Positions 18,330 to 28,122 of a stretch of 64,000 nt of DNA are shown here, one piece after another; the first letter of the stretch is position 1; each line of letters begins with the position of its first letter. The position numbers and the translations under genes were made by a program. This DNA is from Paenibacillus mucilaginosus 3016. Its GTDB lineage: Bacteria; Bacillota; Bacilli; Paenibacillales; NBRC-103111. Under the pieces are notes generated by a model. It ran no database searches. It had not been told where the DNA came from and worked only from the letters and a program-made list of their open reading frames with translations. The DNA is taken from positions 6,404,001-6,468,000 of the forward strand of contig NC_016935.1 in the NCBI RefSeq assembly GCF_000250655.1, given 5' to 3'.

Positions 18330-18561
18330 CCAAACGTTATGATGGGAATAGTAGGAGAGCCCCTTCACGCTCAGAGAGTAAATTCCACTGGCTGCGAGAA
18401 TTTACCGTGAACCTTTGCCGAACCCGCCCCTGAACGGCCGGTGATGAACCGGACGGTACCCTGCCGTTATGAGGATCGAAAGACGGATGAATTATTCATC
18501 AACTAAGGTGGTACCGCGGAAGTCAAGGCTTTCGTCCTTACAGGACGGGGCCTTTTTGTTT
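18330..18561 (+). promoter_or_regulatory. Proline T-box riboswitch with intrinsic terminator
   Basis: A leader of about 230 bases precedes proB. The T-box sequence AAGGTGGTACCGCG (18505-18518) is present, followed by a terminator hairpin (CGTCCT/AGGACG, then CCTTTTTG). An AGAGAG segment lies on the 5' side of stem I. Two proline codons are possible specifiers on the 3' side: CCT at 18412-18414 after GAA, and CCC at 18423-18425 after GAA. Uncharged tRNA-Pro should pair with the specifier and T-box and let transcription continue into the proline genes. Confidence 0.9.
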
Positions 18562-18622
18562 TATTCCGGCCGTTTGCCGTGCCGGATGCCGTTTTGTAGA
18601 TTGAAGGAATGAGGGATAAGCA

Positions 18623-19752
18623 ATGCAGGGAACGATCGTAGTCAAAATCGGCAGCTCCTCGCTGACCTCCGACGAAGGGGGACTGAACAGGGACTCCATC
18701 GCCTTCTTCGCCTCGGAGCTGGCCCGGCTGCAGCGTGAGGGGAACCGGGTGCTGCTGGTCACCTCCGGTGCGGTGGCCGCCGGCTTCCGGGCCATGGGCT
18801 ACACGGTGCGGCCGAAGCTGCTCCACGAGAAGCAGGCGTCGGCGTCGGTCGGGCAGGCGCTGCTCATGCAGGCCTACCAGGCCGCCTTCGCGGAATACGG
18901 GGTCGGCATCGGCCAGATTCTCCTGACCCGCTCCGACTTCTCGAACCGCCGCCGCATCCAGAACGCCCAGTCGACCATCGAGGAGCTGCTCCGCCGGGGC
19001 ATTCTCCCCGTCGTCAACGAGAACGATACGGTGGCTGTGGATGAGCTCAAATTCGGAGACAACGACACGCTGTCCGCTCTCGTCGCCAACCTCGTCCGGG
19101 CGCGCCGCCTGCTCATCCTGACGGATACCGACGGCCTCTACACCGAGGATCCCCGCCGCAATCCCGAGGCCAAGCGCATCGACCGCGTGACGGAGATCGA
19201 TGAGCACATCTACCGGATCGCCGGAGGCTCCGGCTCCATGGTGGGCACAGGGGGCATGCGCTCGAAGATCGAGGCGGCCCGGATCGCGATGCGGGGCGGA
19301 GTGCCCTGCTTCGTCGGCCGGGTGACCGAGCCGGGGGATCTGCTGCAAGCGGCCGGCGGCACCGGTCGTGGCACCTACTTCGACACGAGCGAGCACAACC
19401 TGCCGATGAAAAAGCAGTGGCTCGGCTTCCACTCGCAGCCGAAGGGTCTCGTTACCGTGGACGAAGGAGCCGAATCGGCGCTCGTCAGCGGCGGCCGCAG
19501 CCTTCTGCCGGCCGGCGTGCGCGAGGTCGCCGGCGAGTTCCACCCCGGCGACGTGATCGAAGTGGCCGGCGTGAACGGCCAGATCATCGGCCGGGGCTCG
19601 TCAACTACGAATCGTGGCAGCTGCAGGCGGTGGCCGGCCTCGGCTCCGACGAAGTGCAGCGCCGCATCGAGGTGCCCCGCATCGAAGTGATCCACCGGGA
19701 CGAGTGGATTACCCTGGCCCAGTCCCTGCGGACGAAGGACACCGCCCAGTAG
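18623..19752 (+). pseudogene. proB: Glutamate 5-kinase, interrupted near its C-terminal PUA domain
   Basis: First enzyme of proline synthesis: it phosphorylates glutamate and is normally feedback-inhibited by proline. The kinase domain is complete (VVKIGSSSLT, LVTSGAVAAG, VVNENDTVAVDELKFGDND, SMVGTGGMRSK). Inside the PUA domain the frame breaks after VNGQIIGRG at about 19594; the proper continuation VNYESWQLQAVAGLGSDE runs in another frame to a stop at 19752. One missing C in CCGGGGCTCG (expected GGGGCCTC) explains it. As written, a protein of 355 residues with a wrong tail would end at 19690. Sequencing error and true mutation both fit. GAGGGAT precedes the ATG. Confidence 0.9.
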
Positions 19753-19864
19753 GGCGGCAGGAAAGCGGACGGAGAAGCAGAGGGAACACCTAAGCAGGCA
19801 AACACGGAATACCCGGCACGTCCCATAAGGCAAGCCCACCAACCCGATCAAGGAGGAGACAGCG

Positions 19865-21139
<1,275 letters not shown>

Positions 21140-21325
21140 GACGGGGCTTTGTCCCGCTGTCTTGCCTCCCGGCCGCAGCGGGCGGGGCATCCGCACGGTG
21201 ACTGATCTTTTGTCGCCGGCGGACCGTCCTTAGCCGCTTTGCTGCGCGCGTGTGCTGTGCTATTTTGTTGAAGCTTTTTAGTTTGAAAGATAGGGTACTC
21301 ATTTCTAGTATCAGGAGTCAAAGCT

Positions 21326-22279
21326 ATGACCAGCCTATCAAAAAGAAAGCGAAAAATATCATTTTTAGCGCTGGCCGCTGGGGTAGCAATCCGCCTTCTG
21401 CAACCTCCTGTACCGGTTGTCGCAGAAGAGGCTTACTCAAGCACTATGCCAAAGAATGACATTATTATGAATGGGATCAATCACAACAACAGCACGCTCG
21501 CCCCTCTTCGTCAGTTTGCTGAAACGCTGGGTTTTGCCGTTGAATGGCACCCAGACACACAATCTATTACTGTCTCTAAAGATAAAAAGACCATCAGCAT
21601 GACCTTATACCAGAATACTGTATATATCGACGGAACTCCCATCCAACTAGATATATCGCCTGTTTTGCACCGAGACCTGACAATGGTTCCCATTAGATTC
21701 ATCAGCGAAGCTTTTGGCTCAACTGTCGAGTGGGACAACGAACACCGAAGAGTCATTATTAATGACAGGATCATCGTATTGATGGAGCCGGACGAATCAA
21801 CCCTCAATGCGATGATCGAATCCGCAAAGAACGGTACAATGGGGGCTCGTCTACGCTTTCAATACATCTATGCCTCCGAAGACCGCATCACGGTAAAGGC
21901 TCTTTTCACGGCCAACCCAGTACATTCTACAGATCAAGGATATGTTACATTCACTTTTACTCGTGACAGCGAAGGCTGGAACCTCGACAAGGACGACTTG
22001 GAATACTCTAAGGAATTGAATTTACAAATTGATGAAAATGAAGCCATTTACCTAACTTCTCTGACAACTGCAGATACCATCGTGAAAGCACACGGATCCT
22101 ATGCGTTCACCGCTGTCAACAATAATAAACAATGGGACGGGGACTCCTTCTTGTTCACCACCCAGACGCCGAACGGTGCGTACCGAACAGTTGTGGTTAA
22201 TACCGCTAACGGAAGCGCAGCTGTCTTTGCCGGCTTTCAGCATGAGGCACCTCAATTAGCGAAAACGTTGGGGCCATAG
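21326..22279 (+). CDS. Secreted protein with a copper-amine-oxidase-N-like stalk domain
   Basis: The 317-residue protein begins with a signal peptide (KRKRKISFLALAAGVAIRLL). Two stalk-domain motifs follow: STLAPLRQFAETLGFAVEWH with TQSITVSKDKKTI, and DLTMVPIRFISEAFGSTVEW with HRRVIIND. These are typical of cell-surface proteins in Paenibacillus. The C-terminal half (about 160 residues) is not recognised. The gene is markedly more AT-rich than proA and proC on each side, so it looks like an insertion that splits the proline genes. AGGAG lies 8 bases before the ATG. Role unknown. Confidence 0.8.
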   Translation: MTSLSKRKRKISFLALAAGVAIRLLQPPVPVVAEEAYSSTMPKNDIIMNGINHNNSTLAPLRQFAETLGFAVEWHPDTQSITVSKDKKTISMTLYQNTVYIDGTPIQLDISPVLHRDLTMVPIRFISEAFGSTVEWDNEHRRVIINDRIIVLMEPDESTLNAMIESAKNGTMGARLRFQYIYASEDRITVKALFTANPVHSTDQGYVTFTFTRDSEGWNLDKDDLEYSKELNLQIDENEAIYLTSLTTADTIVKAHGSYAFTAVNNNKQWDGDSFLFTTQTPNGAYRTVVVNTANGSAAVFAGFQHEAPQLAKTLGP

Positions 22280-22494
22280 CTCCAACGGACACAAAATTAA
22301 GGATCCGAAGCTTTTTATTAAAGTCCTTATTTTATTGAATCCACTTGGAAACTTACAGTTACTCGGCCGCCCTTATTCCATCTTTACCGGCGTTTTCCCC
22401 TAAACCACCGCCGTACTGAATCGAATGATCCTTGGTCTCGGGCATAGGCCGGCAGCACAACAACGAAGAATACTAAAGGAGCATGATCATACCC

Positions 22495-23364
22495 ATGGCC
22501 ACAGGATTGCCACAACAGCAGATTGCATTCGTCGGAGCCGGATCCATGGCCGAGGCCATCATCCGCGGACTCATCGACAAGGGCGGCGTGCCGGGCGCAA
22601 GCCTGTTCGTCGTCAACCGCTCCAACGGGGAACGGCTGGCTGAGCTCAGCGCACGCTACGGCATCCGGTATGCCCTGGAGCAGAGCGGCAAGGACGAGGC
22701 CGTCCGTGCGGCCGACATCGTCGTACTCGCCTTCAAGCCGAAGGATGCCGTAGAGGGCATCCTCGCGCTGAAGAGCCAGCTGCGTCCGCAGCAGCTCATT
22801 GTCTCGGTGATCGCGGGACTGTCCGTCGCCACCATTCACGGCCTGCTCGGCAGCGACGCCTTTGCGGTCGTCCGCACCATGCCGAACACGTCCAGCACGA
22901 TCGGGCTCGGGGCTACCGGCATCGCCTTCTCGGAGAGCGTAACGGAGCCGCAGCGCGAACTGGCCTATGCGATGTTCGCTTCGACGGGGATCGTCGCCAT
23001 CGTCGACGAGAACCAGATCGACGCCATCACCGGCCTCTCCGGCAGCGGACCGGCTTATGTCTACTACATGATGGAAGCGATGATGGAAGGCGGCATCCGC
23101 TGCGGACTCTCCCGGGAGGAATCCCGGCGCCTCACAATCCAGACGTTCCTCGGCGCAGCCGGCATGGTGCAGGCTACCGGGGAAGAGCCCGCCGAGCTGC
23201 GGCGCAAGGTGACGTCGCCGAACGGCACGACGCAGGCCGCCATCGAGGTCATGGACCGCGTTGGCTTCCAGGAAGCCCTCATGGCCGGCATGCACCGGGC
23301 GATGGAACGTGCGGGCGAGATGGGCGAAGCGATCTCCCAGTCCGTTACCACCCCCAGCAAATAA
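22495..23364 (+). CDS. proC: Pyrroline-5-carboxylate reductase
   Basis: Final enzyme of proline synthesis. The Rossmann motif IAFVGAGSMAEAIIRG sits at the N-terminus; VRTMPNTSSTIGLGATGIAF and the C-terminal signature GLSGSGPAYVYYMMEAMMEG mark the family. Two ATGs are possible: 22483, which is only one base after AAAGGAG, and 22495, thirteen bases after it; I prefer 22495. The gene is on the same strand as proBA but separated from them by a stalk-domain gene, so it may not be under the T-box. Confidence 0.94.
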   Translation: MATGLPQQQIAFVGAGSMAEAIIRGLIDKGGVPGASLFVVNRSNGERLAELSARYGIRYALEQSGKDEAVRAADIVVLAFKPKDAVEGILALKSQLRPQQLIVSVIAGLSVATIHGLLGSDAFAVVRTMPNTSSTIGLGATGIAFSESVTEPQRELAYAMFASTGIVAIVDENQIDAITGLSGSGPAYVYYMMEAMMEGGIRCGLSREESRRLTIQTFLGAAGMVQATGEEPAELRRKVTSPNGTTQAAIEVMDRVGFQEALMAGMHRAMERAGEMGEAISQSVTTPSK

Positions 23365-23369
23365 GCGCA

Positions 23370-23389
23370 GCCCGGGACCGTTCCCGGGC
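23370..23389 (+). repeat. Perfect inverted repeat between proC and mtnW
   Basis: GCCCGGG and CCCGGGC are separated by 6 bases, 5 bases after the proC stop. No T run follows, so it is more likely an RNA-stability or attenuating hairpin than a full terminator. Confidence 0.5.
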
Positions 23390-23425
23390 CTGTATACACA
23401 CGTCAGCAGAAAGAAGGTGTCCGCA

Positions 23426-24703
23426 TTGACCTCCGAATTCAGCCAGGCTGCCTCCGGCGCCTACTGCACAGCAACGTACCGCCTTTACGACGACAAGGCG
23501 GACTTTCATAAAAAAGCAACCGGCATCGCCGTAGGGCTCACCGTGGGCTCCTGGACCGACCTTCCCGAAGCGCGCAAAGCCGAGATGGAACGACATCTCG
23601 GCCGCGTGGTTTCGGTCGACGTCCATGAGCCGGCGGGCGCCGCTTCCGGCGAGCGTTTCGCCGACATCACCATTGCCTATCCGGACGTGAACTTCTCCCG
23701 GGACATTCCGGCGCTGCTCGTCACCGTGTTCGGGAAGCTCTCGATGGACGGCCGGATCAAACTCACCGATCTGTCGTTCTCGGGTGATTTTCTCTCCGCC
23801 TTCCCGGGGCCCCGCTTCGGGCTCAGCGGCGTCCGCGAGCTGCTTGGCGTTCCAGAACGCCCGCTGCTCATGAGCATTTTCAAATCCGTCATCGGCCATG
23901 ACCTTCCAGCGCTGAAGGAGCAGTTCTACCAGCAGGCGCTCGGCGGCGTCGATCTCATCAAGGATGACGAGATCCTGTTCGAGAACCCGCTGACCCCGAT
24001 CGAGCGCCGCGTGGAAGCCTGCATGCAGGCGGCCGCCGATGCACAGAAGGAGACCGGGCAGAAGCTGCTCTACGCCGCCAACCTCACAGGTCCTACCTTC
24101 GACCTCGTGAACCAGGCCCGCCGGGCGATCGGCGCAGGCGCCAACGCCCTGCTCTTCAACGTGCTCGCCTACGGCTTCGACGCCCTGAGCGAACTCAGCC
24201 GCCACCCTGACATCCGGGTGCCGATTATGGCGCACCCGGCCCTCGCCGGCGCGTTCTACCCGTCGGCCTACCACGGGATCTCGGCCCAGGTGCTGCTCGG
24301 CAAGCTGATGCGGCTGGCCGGTGCCGACCTTGTCCTGTTCCCTTCCCCTTACGGCTCCGTCGTAATGCCGCGGGAAGAGAACCTGGCCATCAAGGAAGCG
24401 CTGCTCGACACGACGGGTGCCGCCGAAGGCACCGGCTTCGGCCGTCTCAAGACGAGCTTCCCGGTCCCTTCGGCCGGCATCCATCCGGGCCTCGTGCCGC
24501 TGATTCTGAAGGACTTCGGCACCGATGTCGTCGTGAACGCCGGGGGCGGCGTACACGGCCATCCGATGGGCGCTGCCGCCGGCGGAAGAGCGTTCCGCCA
24601 GGCGATGGACGGCTGCCTCTCCGGCGCCTCCCTCCGGGAGTATGCCGCAGCCGGACGGCCGGAGCTGCAGGCCGCCATTGACGCATGGGGGATCCGCGAA
24701 TGA
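23426..24703 (+). CDS. mtnW: 2,3-diketo-5-methylthiopentyl-1-phosphate enolase (RuBisCO-like)
   Basis: RuBisCO-like protein of methionine salvage that enolises the diketo intermediate. RuBisCO-fold text is clear: YRLYDDKADFHKKATGIAVG near the start, the active-site region GGVDLIKDDEIL holding the lysine to be carbamylated, and VVNAGGGVHGHPMGAAAGG near the end. The TTG at 23426 is the likely start because AAGAAGGTG lies 7 bases upstream and it gives 425 residues, near the usual 410. The stop overlaps the mtnX start (ATGA). Confidence 0.93.
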   Translation: MTSEFSQAASGAYCTATYRLYDDKADFHKKATGIAVGLTVGSWTDLPEARKAEMERHLGRVVSVDVHEPAGAASGERFADITIAYPDVNFSRDIPALLVTVFGKLSMDGRIKLTDLSFSGDFLSAFPGPRFGLSGVRELLGVPERPLLMSIFKSVIGHDLPALKEQFYQQALGGVDLIKDDEILFENPLTPIERRVEACMQAAADAQKETGQKLLYAANLTGPTFDLVNQARRAIGAGANALLFNVLAYGFDALSELSRHPDIRVPIMAHPALAGAFYPSAYHGISAQVLLGKLMRLAGADLVLFPSPYGSVVMPREENLAIKEALLDTTGAAEGTGFGRLKTSFPVPSAGIHPGLVPLILKDFGTDVVVNAGGGVHGHPMGAAAGGRAFRQAMDGCLSGASLREYAAAGRPELQAAIDAWGIRE

Positions 24704-25362
24704 GCAAACAGCGCGTCATCTTCTGCGACTTTGACGGCACCATCACGGTCAACGACGACATCGTCGCCATCATGAAGCATTTTCAGCCTCCGGGCTGGGA
24801 TACGATCGTGGAGGACGTACTGGCGAAACGGGTGTCGGTCCGGGAAGGCGTAGGGCGCATGTTCGCCCTGCTGCCTACGGAGCGCCGCCAAGAGATTACC
24901 GACTATGCGATCGGGAACGTCACGATCCGGGAAGGCTTCCGCGAGCTGCTCGAGTACTGCCGCCGGGAAGGCATCACCTTCCTCGTCACCTCGGGCGGCA
25001 TAGACTTTTTCGTCTATCCCGTGCTGTCGCCGTTTCCGATTCCCGAAGAGAACATTTACTGCAACGGCAGCGACTTCAACGGTTCGCACATCGAAATCCT
25101 GTGGCCGCATGCGTGCGACGAGCACTGCCATAACGATTGCGGCATGTGCAAGACCGCGATCATCCGCTCCTATCCGTCCGATACGCATGAGCGGATCCTG
25201 ATCGGGGACAGCATTACCGACTTCGAAGGCGCGAAGCTCGCCGACCTGGTCTTTGCGCGTGCGCATTTGGTGGACCTGTGCCGGGAGCTCGGCCTGAATT
25301 ATAAGCCGTTCGAGACGTTCCATGAAGTGATCCGGGGATTAGAGGAGTTGAAGGTACGATGA
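24700..25362 (+). CDS. mtnX: 2-hydroxy-3-keto-5-methylthiopentenyl-1-phosphate phosphatase
   Basis: HAD-family phosphatase that follows MtnW in methionine salvage. The catalytic motif is D10-F-D12-G-T near the start (IFCDFDGTITVNDD), motif II lies around FLVTSGGIDFF and motif III is LIGDSITDFEGAKLAD. A Cys/His-rich stretch (ACDEHCHNDCGMC) in the middle is notable. The ATG overlaps the mtnW stop and the stop overlaps the mtnB start, both ATGA, so the three genes are translationally coupled. Confidence 0.94.
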   Translation: MSKQRVIFCDFDGTITVNDDIVAIMKHFQPPGWDTIVEDVLAKRVSVREGVGRMFALLPTERRQEITDYAIGNVTIREGFRELLEYCRREGITFLVTSGGIDFFVYPVLSPFPIPEENIYCNGSDFNGSHIEILWPHACDEHCHNDCGMCKTAIIRSYPSDTHERILIGDSITDFEGAKLADLVFARAHLVDLCRELGLNYKPFETFHEVIRGLEELKVR

Positions 25363-26000
25363 GCCTCACGATTCGGTTGGAGGACAAGCAGCAGGCGTTT
25401 GAGGAGCTGCGCGATATCAAAACATACCTGGCGGGGCGCAACTGGTTCCCGGGCACGAGCGGCAACCTGTCCATCCGTGTCGGGGAATTCACGCCCGAAC
25501 AGTTCGCCTTCGCCGTAACGGCCAGCGGTAAGGACAAGTCGGTGAACACCCCTTCCGACTACCTGCTTGTCGACCAGAGCGGCAAGCCGATCGAAGCGAC
25601 GGGACTGAAGCCGTCCGCCGAGACGCTGATTCACTGCGAGATTTACCGGGCTACGGGGGCGGGCGCCATTTTTCATGTGCATACCGTCTTCAACAACCTC
25701 GTCTCCGAGCTGTACGGGGACCGGGGCAGCGTGCCGATTGACGGCGTAGAGCTCATCAAGGCCTTCAACATCTGGGAGGAAGAAGCCCAGATCGAGATTC
25801 CGATCGTGCCGAACTACGCGGAAATCCCGCGGATTGCGGAGCTCGTCGAGCAGGCGATTCTCCCGCGCATTCCCGGCATCCTGATCCGCAAGCACGGCAT
25901 CTGCGCCTGGGGAGCCAACGCCTTCGAAGCGAAGCGTCACCTCGAAGCATTCGAATTCCTGTTCGAGTACGCCTACCGTCTGGCGCTGCTGCGCAAGTAA
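25359..26000 (+). CDS. mtnB: Methylthioribulose-1-phosphate dehydratase
   Basis: Class II aldolase-fold, zinc-dependent dehydratase that supplies the substrate of MtnW. Family features are WFPGTSGNLSIRV, FAVTASGKDKS, the metal-binding GAIFHVHTVFNNL and the C-terminal IRKHGICAWG. At 213 residues it is full length. The gene is last in mtnW-mtnX-mtnB. The acireductone dioxygenase gene (mtnD), the kinase (mtnK) and the isomerase (mtnA) are not in the window. Confidence 0.94.
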   Translation: MSLTIRLEDKQQAFEELRDIKTYLAGRNWFPGTSGNLSIRVGEFTPEQFAFAVTASGKDKSVNTPSDYLLVDQSGKPIEATGLKPSAETLIHCEIYRATGAGAIFHVHTVFNNLVSELYGDRGSVPIDGVELIKAFNIWEEEAQIEIPIVPNYAEIPRIAELVEQAILPRIPGILIRKHGICAWGANAFEAKRHLEAFEFLFEYAYRLALLRK

Positions 26001-26180
26001 TCCGGACGTCTTGCGGGGGAACCCATCCGTGCATGCCCGAGCTTGCACGCCCAATCACGGGGAGCTCCCGCCTGACCGGTGCATAAGCACAGCATCCATT
26101 GTACCGGCTGAGACGGGAAGAACCGGCCAAGAGAGGTTTTTTCTATCCGACTCGGTTTAATCCCTCACGCCCGAACAGCA

Positions 26181-26223
26181 AACGCCTGTAACCGGCTCCT
26201 GGAGCCGGTTTACAGGCGTTTTT
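26181..26223. terminator. Intrinsic terminator between mtnB and the converging ABC operon
   Basis: AACGCCTGTAACCGGCTC pairs with GAGCCGGTTTACAGGCGTT with one bulge and is followed on the plus strand by TTTTT. It lies 180 bases after mtnB and may also stop the minus-strand transcript. Confidence 0.85.
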
Positions 26224-26284
26224 GGTATGTATGCTTTTGTGCCGCGAACTGCTTCGGTCCAGGTTCTGTGTTGTGTACATCCCG

Positions 26285-27169
26285 TCAAAAGTCTCTGCGC
26301 CGGAAAGCGATCACTCCCGCCGCCAGCATGACGGCCGTGTATGCCGCAGCGTACCACAGGTAGGCGTTGGATGGAATCTGGCCGAGCGTCGTGCCCAGCG
26401 TCAGGTTCCCGTCAAACAGCTCGCTGACGTCCGAGACGGAGAACAGCTCCGCCAGCATGCGCCGCGATAGCGAGTCGGCCGGCATAAGCAGGGCGAATAT
26501 GCCTGCAATCGTCTGCATCGGCTTCAGCGCCGCTTCGCCCGGAGGAATCCCGGATGCAATCTTCTCGATCATCCCCCCGAGCCAGCCGGCGCCGAAGAGC
26601 ATCGTCATCAACACCCCGTTGCCGAGACTGGAGAAAAAGCAGGAGCCGAGCATCCCCAAGGAGACGAGCAGCGGCACCACCGAGGCAAACAGCAGATAGC
26701 CGCGGACCCAGGACGCAGGATCTCCCGGAACGGTGGCGTGCATCCCCGTAATCGTCAGAATGGCGGTAAACAGGATCGCCCCGTACAAGAGCCCTACGGT
26801 CACGTAACCGGTCCAGCGTCCGATGTACCACTGGGTGCGGCTGACCGGCCTTGGCAGCAGCGCCTGCAGCACGCCGGTTTCGGCTTCGCCCGAGACGGCC
26901 GAGAAGGAACTGAAGATGGCCAGAAACGCTAGCACGAACGAGCCGAAGAAAAAGCCGAGGGTCAGCGACATCACTCCCGCACGGTAGGCATCCATCAGGG
27001 TGGTGAGATCCCGCGCGCCGGCCCCGCCGGAAGAAGCCGCATCGGATCGGAGCGAGCCGGCCAGGAACCAGAAGGCCAGCAGGAACACGGCCGTCAGGAT
27101 CAGGGTCAGCAGGAGCACCCGTTTGCGCAGCATTTCCTTCCAGGTCATGCCCACGATGGTTATCATCAT
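26285..27169 (-). CDS. ABC-2 type permease
   Basis: Membrane subunit of 294 residues with six predicted helices. After MMITIVGMTWKEMLRKR come helices at about 19-37, 70-95, 115-140, 150-170 and 180-200, and a last one near the C-terminus. The pattern TGVLQALLPRPVSRTQWYIG is typical of ABC-2 exporters such as NosY or gliding-type permeases. The ATG at 27169 overlaps the ATPase stop (ATGA). It should form an exporter with the ATPase upstream; the substrate is unknown. Confidence 0.88.
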   Translation of the reverse strand: MMITIVGMTWKEMLRKRVLLLTLILTAVFLLAFWFLAGSLRSDAASSGGAGARDLTTLMDAYRAGVMSLTLGFFFGSFVLAFLAIFSSFSAVSGEAETGVLQALLPRPVSRTQWYIGRWTGYVTVGLLYGAILFTAILTITGMHATVPGDPASWVRGYLLFASVVPLLVSLGMLGSCFFSSLGNGVLMTMLFGAGWLGGMIEKIASGIPPGEAALKPMQTIAGIFALLMPADSLSRRMLAELFSVSDVSELFDGNLTLGTTLGQIPSNAYLWYAAAYTAVMLAAGVIAFRRRDF

Positions 27170-28122
27170 CCCTGTTCCCTCCCCTGTGCACGCCCGGCTA
27201 CCGCTCCATAGAACCACTCGTCGAGCTTGTTCTTGGCAGGGACCACTTCATACAGTGTGAGCCCGTGGGCCATCAATTGGTGATTCACCCAGCCCAGCTG
27301 TTCATCACTCTCCACCTCTGCCTCCAGCCACACACTCTCAAGGCCCCCTTCTCCCCCTTCTTCCGACAGGGTGATTGGAAGATTCGCAGCCCTGCACAGC
27401 TCCGCAAGCCCGGACAGCAGGAAACCGCCGACGCGAAAGCGCCAGCGGGTCTTCTCCTGCAGCATCCCGGCCACACTGCCTTGATGCAGAATCTCACCCT
27501 GGTGAAGCAGGGCCACCCGGTCACAGAGCAGCTCCACATCTTCCAGCAGATGGGTATTGAGGAAGACGGTCTTCCCTTCCCTCCGGAGCTGAATGAGCAG
27601 CTCCCGGACCTCCCTGCGGCCCAGAGGATCCAGCGCGGACGCCGGCTCGTCCAGGAACACGACCGGCGGGTCGCTGATCAGCGCACAGGCCAGACCAAGG
27701 CGCTGCTGCATGCCCTTGGAGTAGTGCTTCACCCGGTCCCCGGCCCGCTGTCCGATCCCAACGGCATCCAGCAGCTGAAGGATCCGGCGCTCGGCGGCAC
27801 TCCCCTTCAGCCCGCACAGCTTGGCGTGCAGCTCCAGCACCTCGCGGCCGGTCAGCCACTCCTGATAGCGGAACAGCTCCGGCAGGTAGCCGATCCTCCG
27901 CCTCGCCTCCAGCGAGCCGACCGGATGGCCCAGGATGGCTGCGCTGCCCCCCGAGGGGCGGACCAGGCCCACGAGCATCTTCACGAAGGTGCTCTTGCCC
28001 GCTCCGTTGGGACCGAGGAAGCCGAAGGCTTCCCCTTGTCCCACCGAAAGCGTGATTCCCCGGCAGCCGAGGCCGCTGCTGTACATTTTGGTTAAGCCTT
28101 CGGCCGAAATGGCGGGAATCAA
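27166..28122 (-). CDS. ABC transporter ATPase for the ABC-2 permease
   Basis: Nucleotide-binding subunit of 318 residues. Walker A is GPNGAGKST, the signature is YSKGMQQRLGLACAL, Walker B is VVFLDEPASALDPLGR, and the H-loop region reads FLNTHLLEDVELLCD. A C-terminal extension of about 90 residues after the fold is common in the multidrug/bacitracin branch. It overlaps the anti-sigma-like gene upstream by 4 bases and the permease downstream by 4 bases, so all three are translated together. Confidence 0.92.
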   Translation of the reverse strand: MIPAISAEGLTKMYSSGLGCRGITLSVGQGEAFGFLGPNGAGKSTFVKMLVGLVRPSGGSAAILGHPVGSLEARRRIGYLPELFRYQEWLTGREVLELHAKLCGLKGSAAERRILQLLDAVGIGQRAGDRVKHYSKGMQQRLGLACALISDPPVVFLDEPASALDPLGRREVRELLIQLRREGKTVFLNTHLLEDVELLCDRVALLHQGEILHQGSVAGMLQEKTRWRFRVGGFLLSGLAELCRAANLPITLSEEGGEGGLESVWLEAEVESDEQLGWVNHQLMAHGLTLYEVVPAKNKLDEWFYGAVAGRAQGREQG

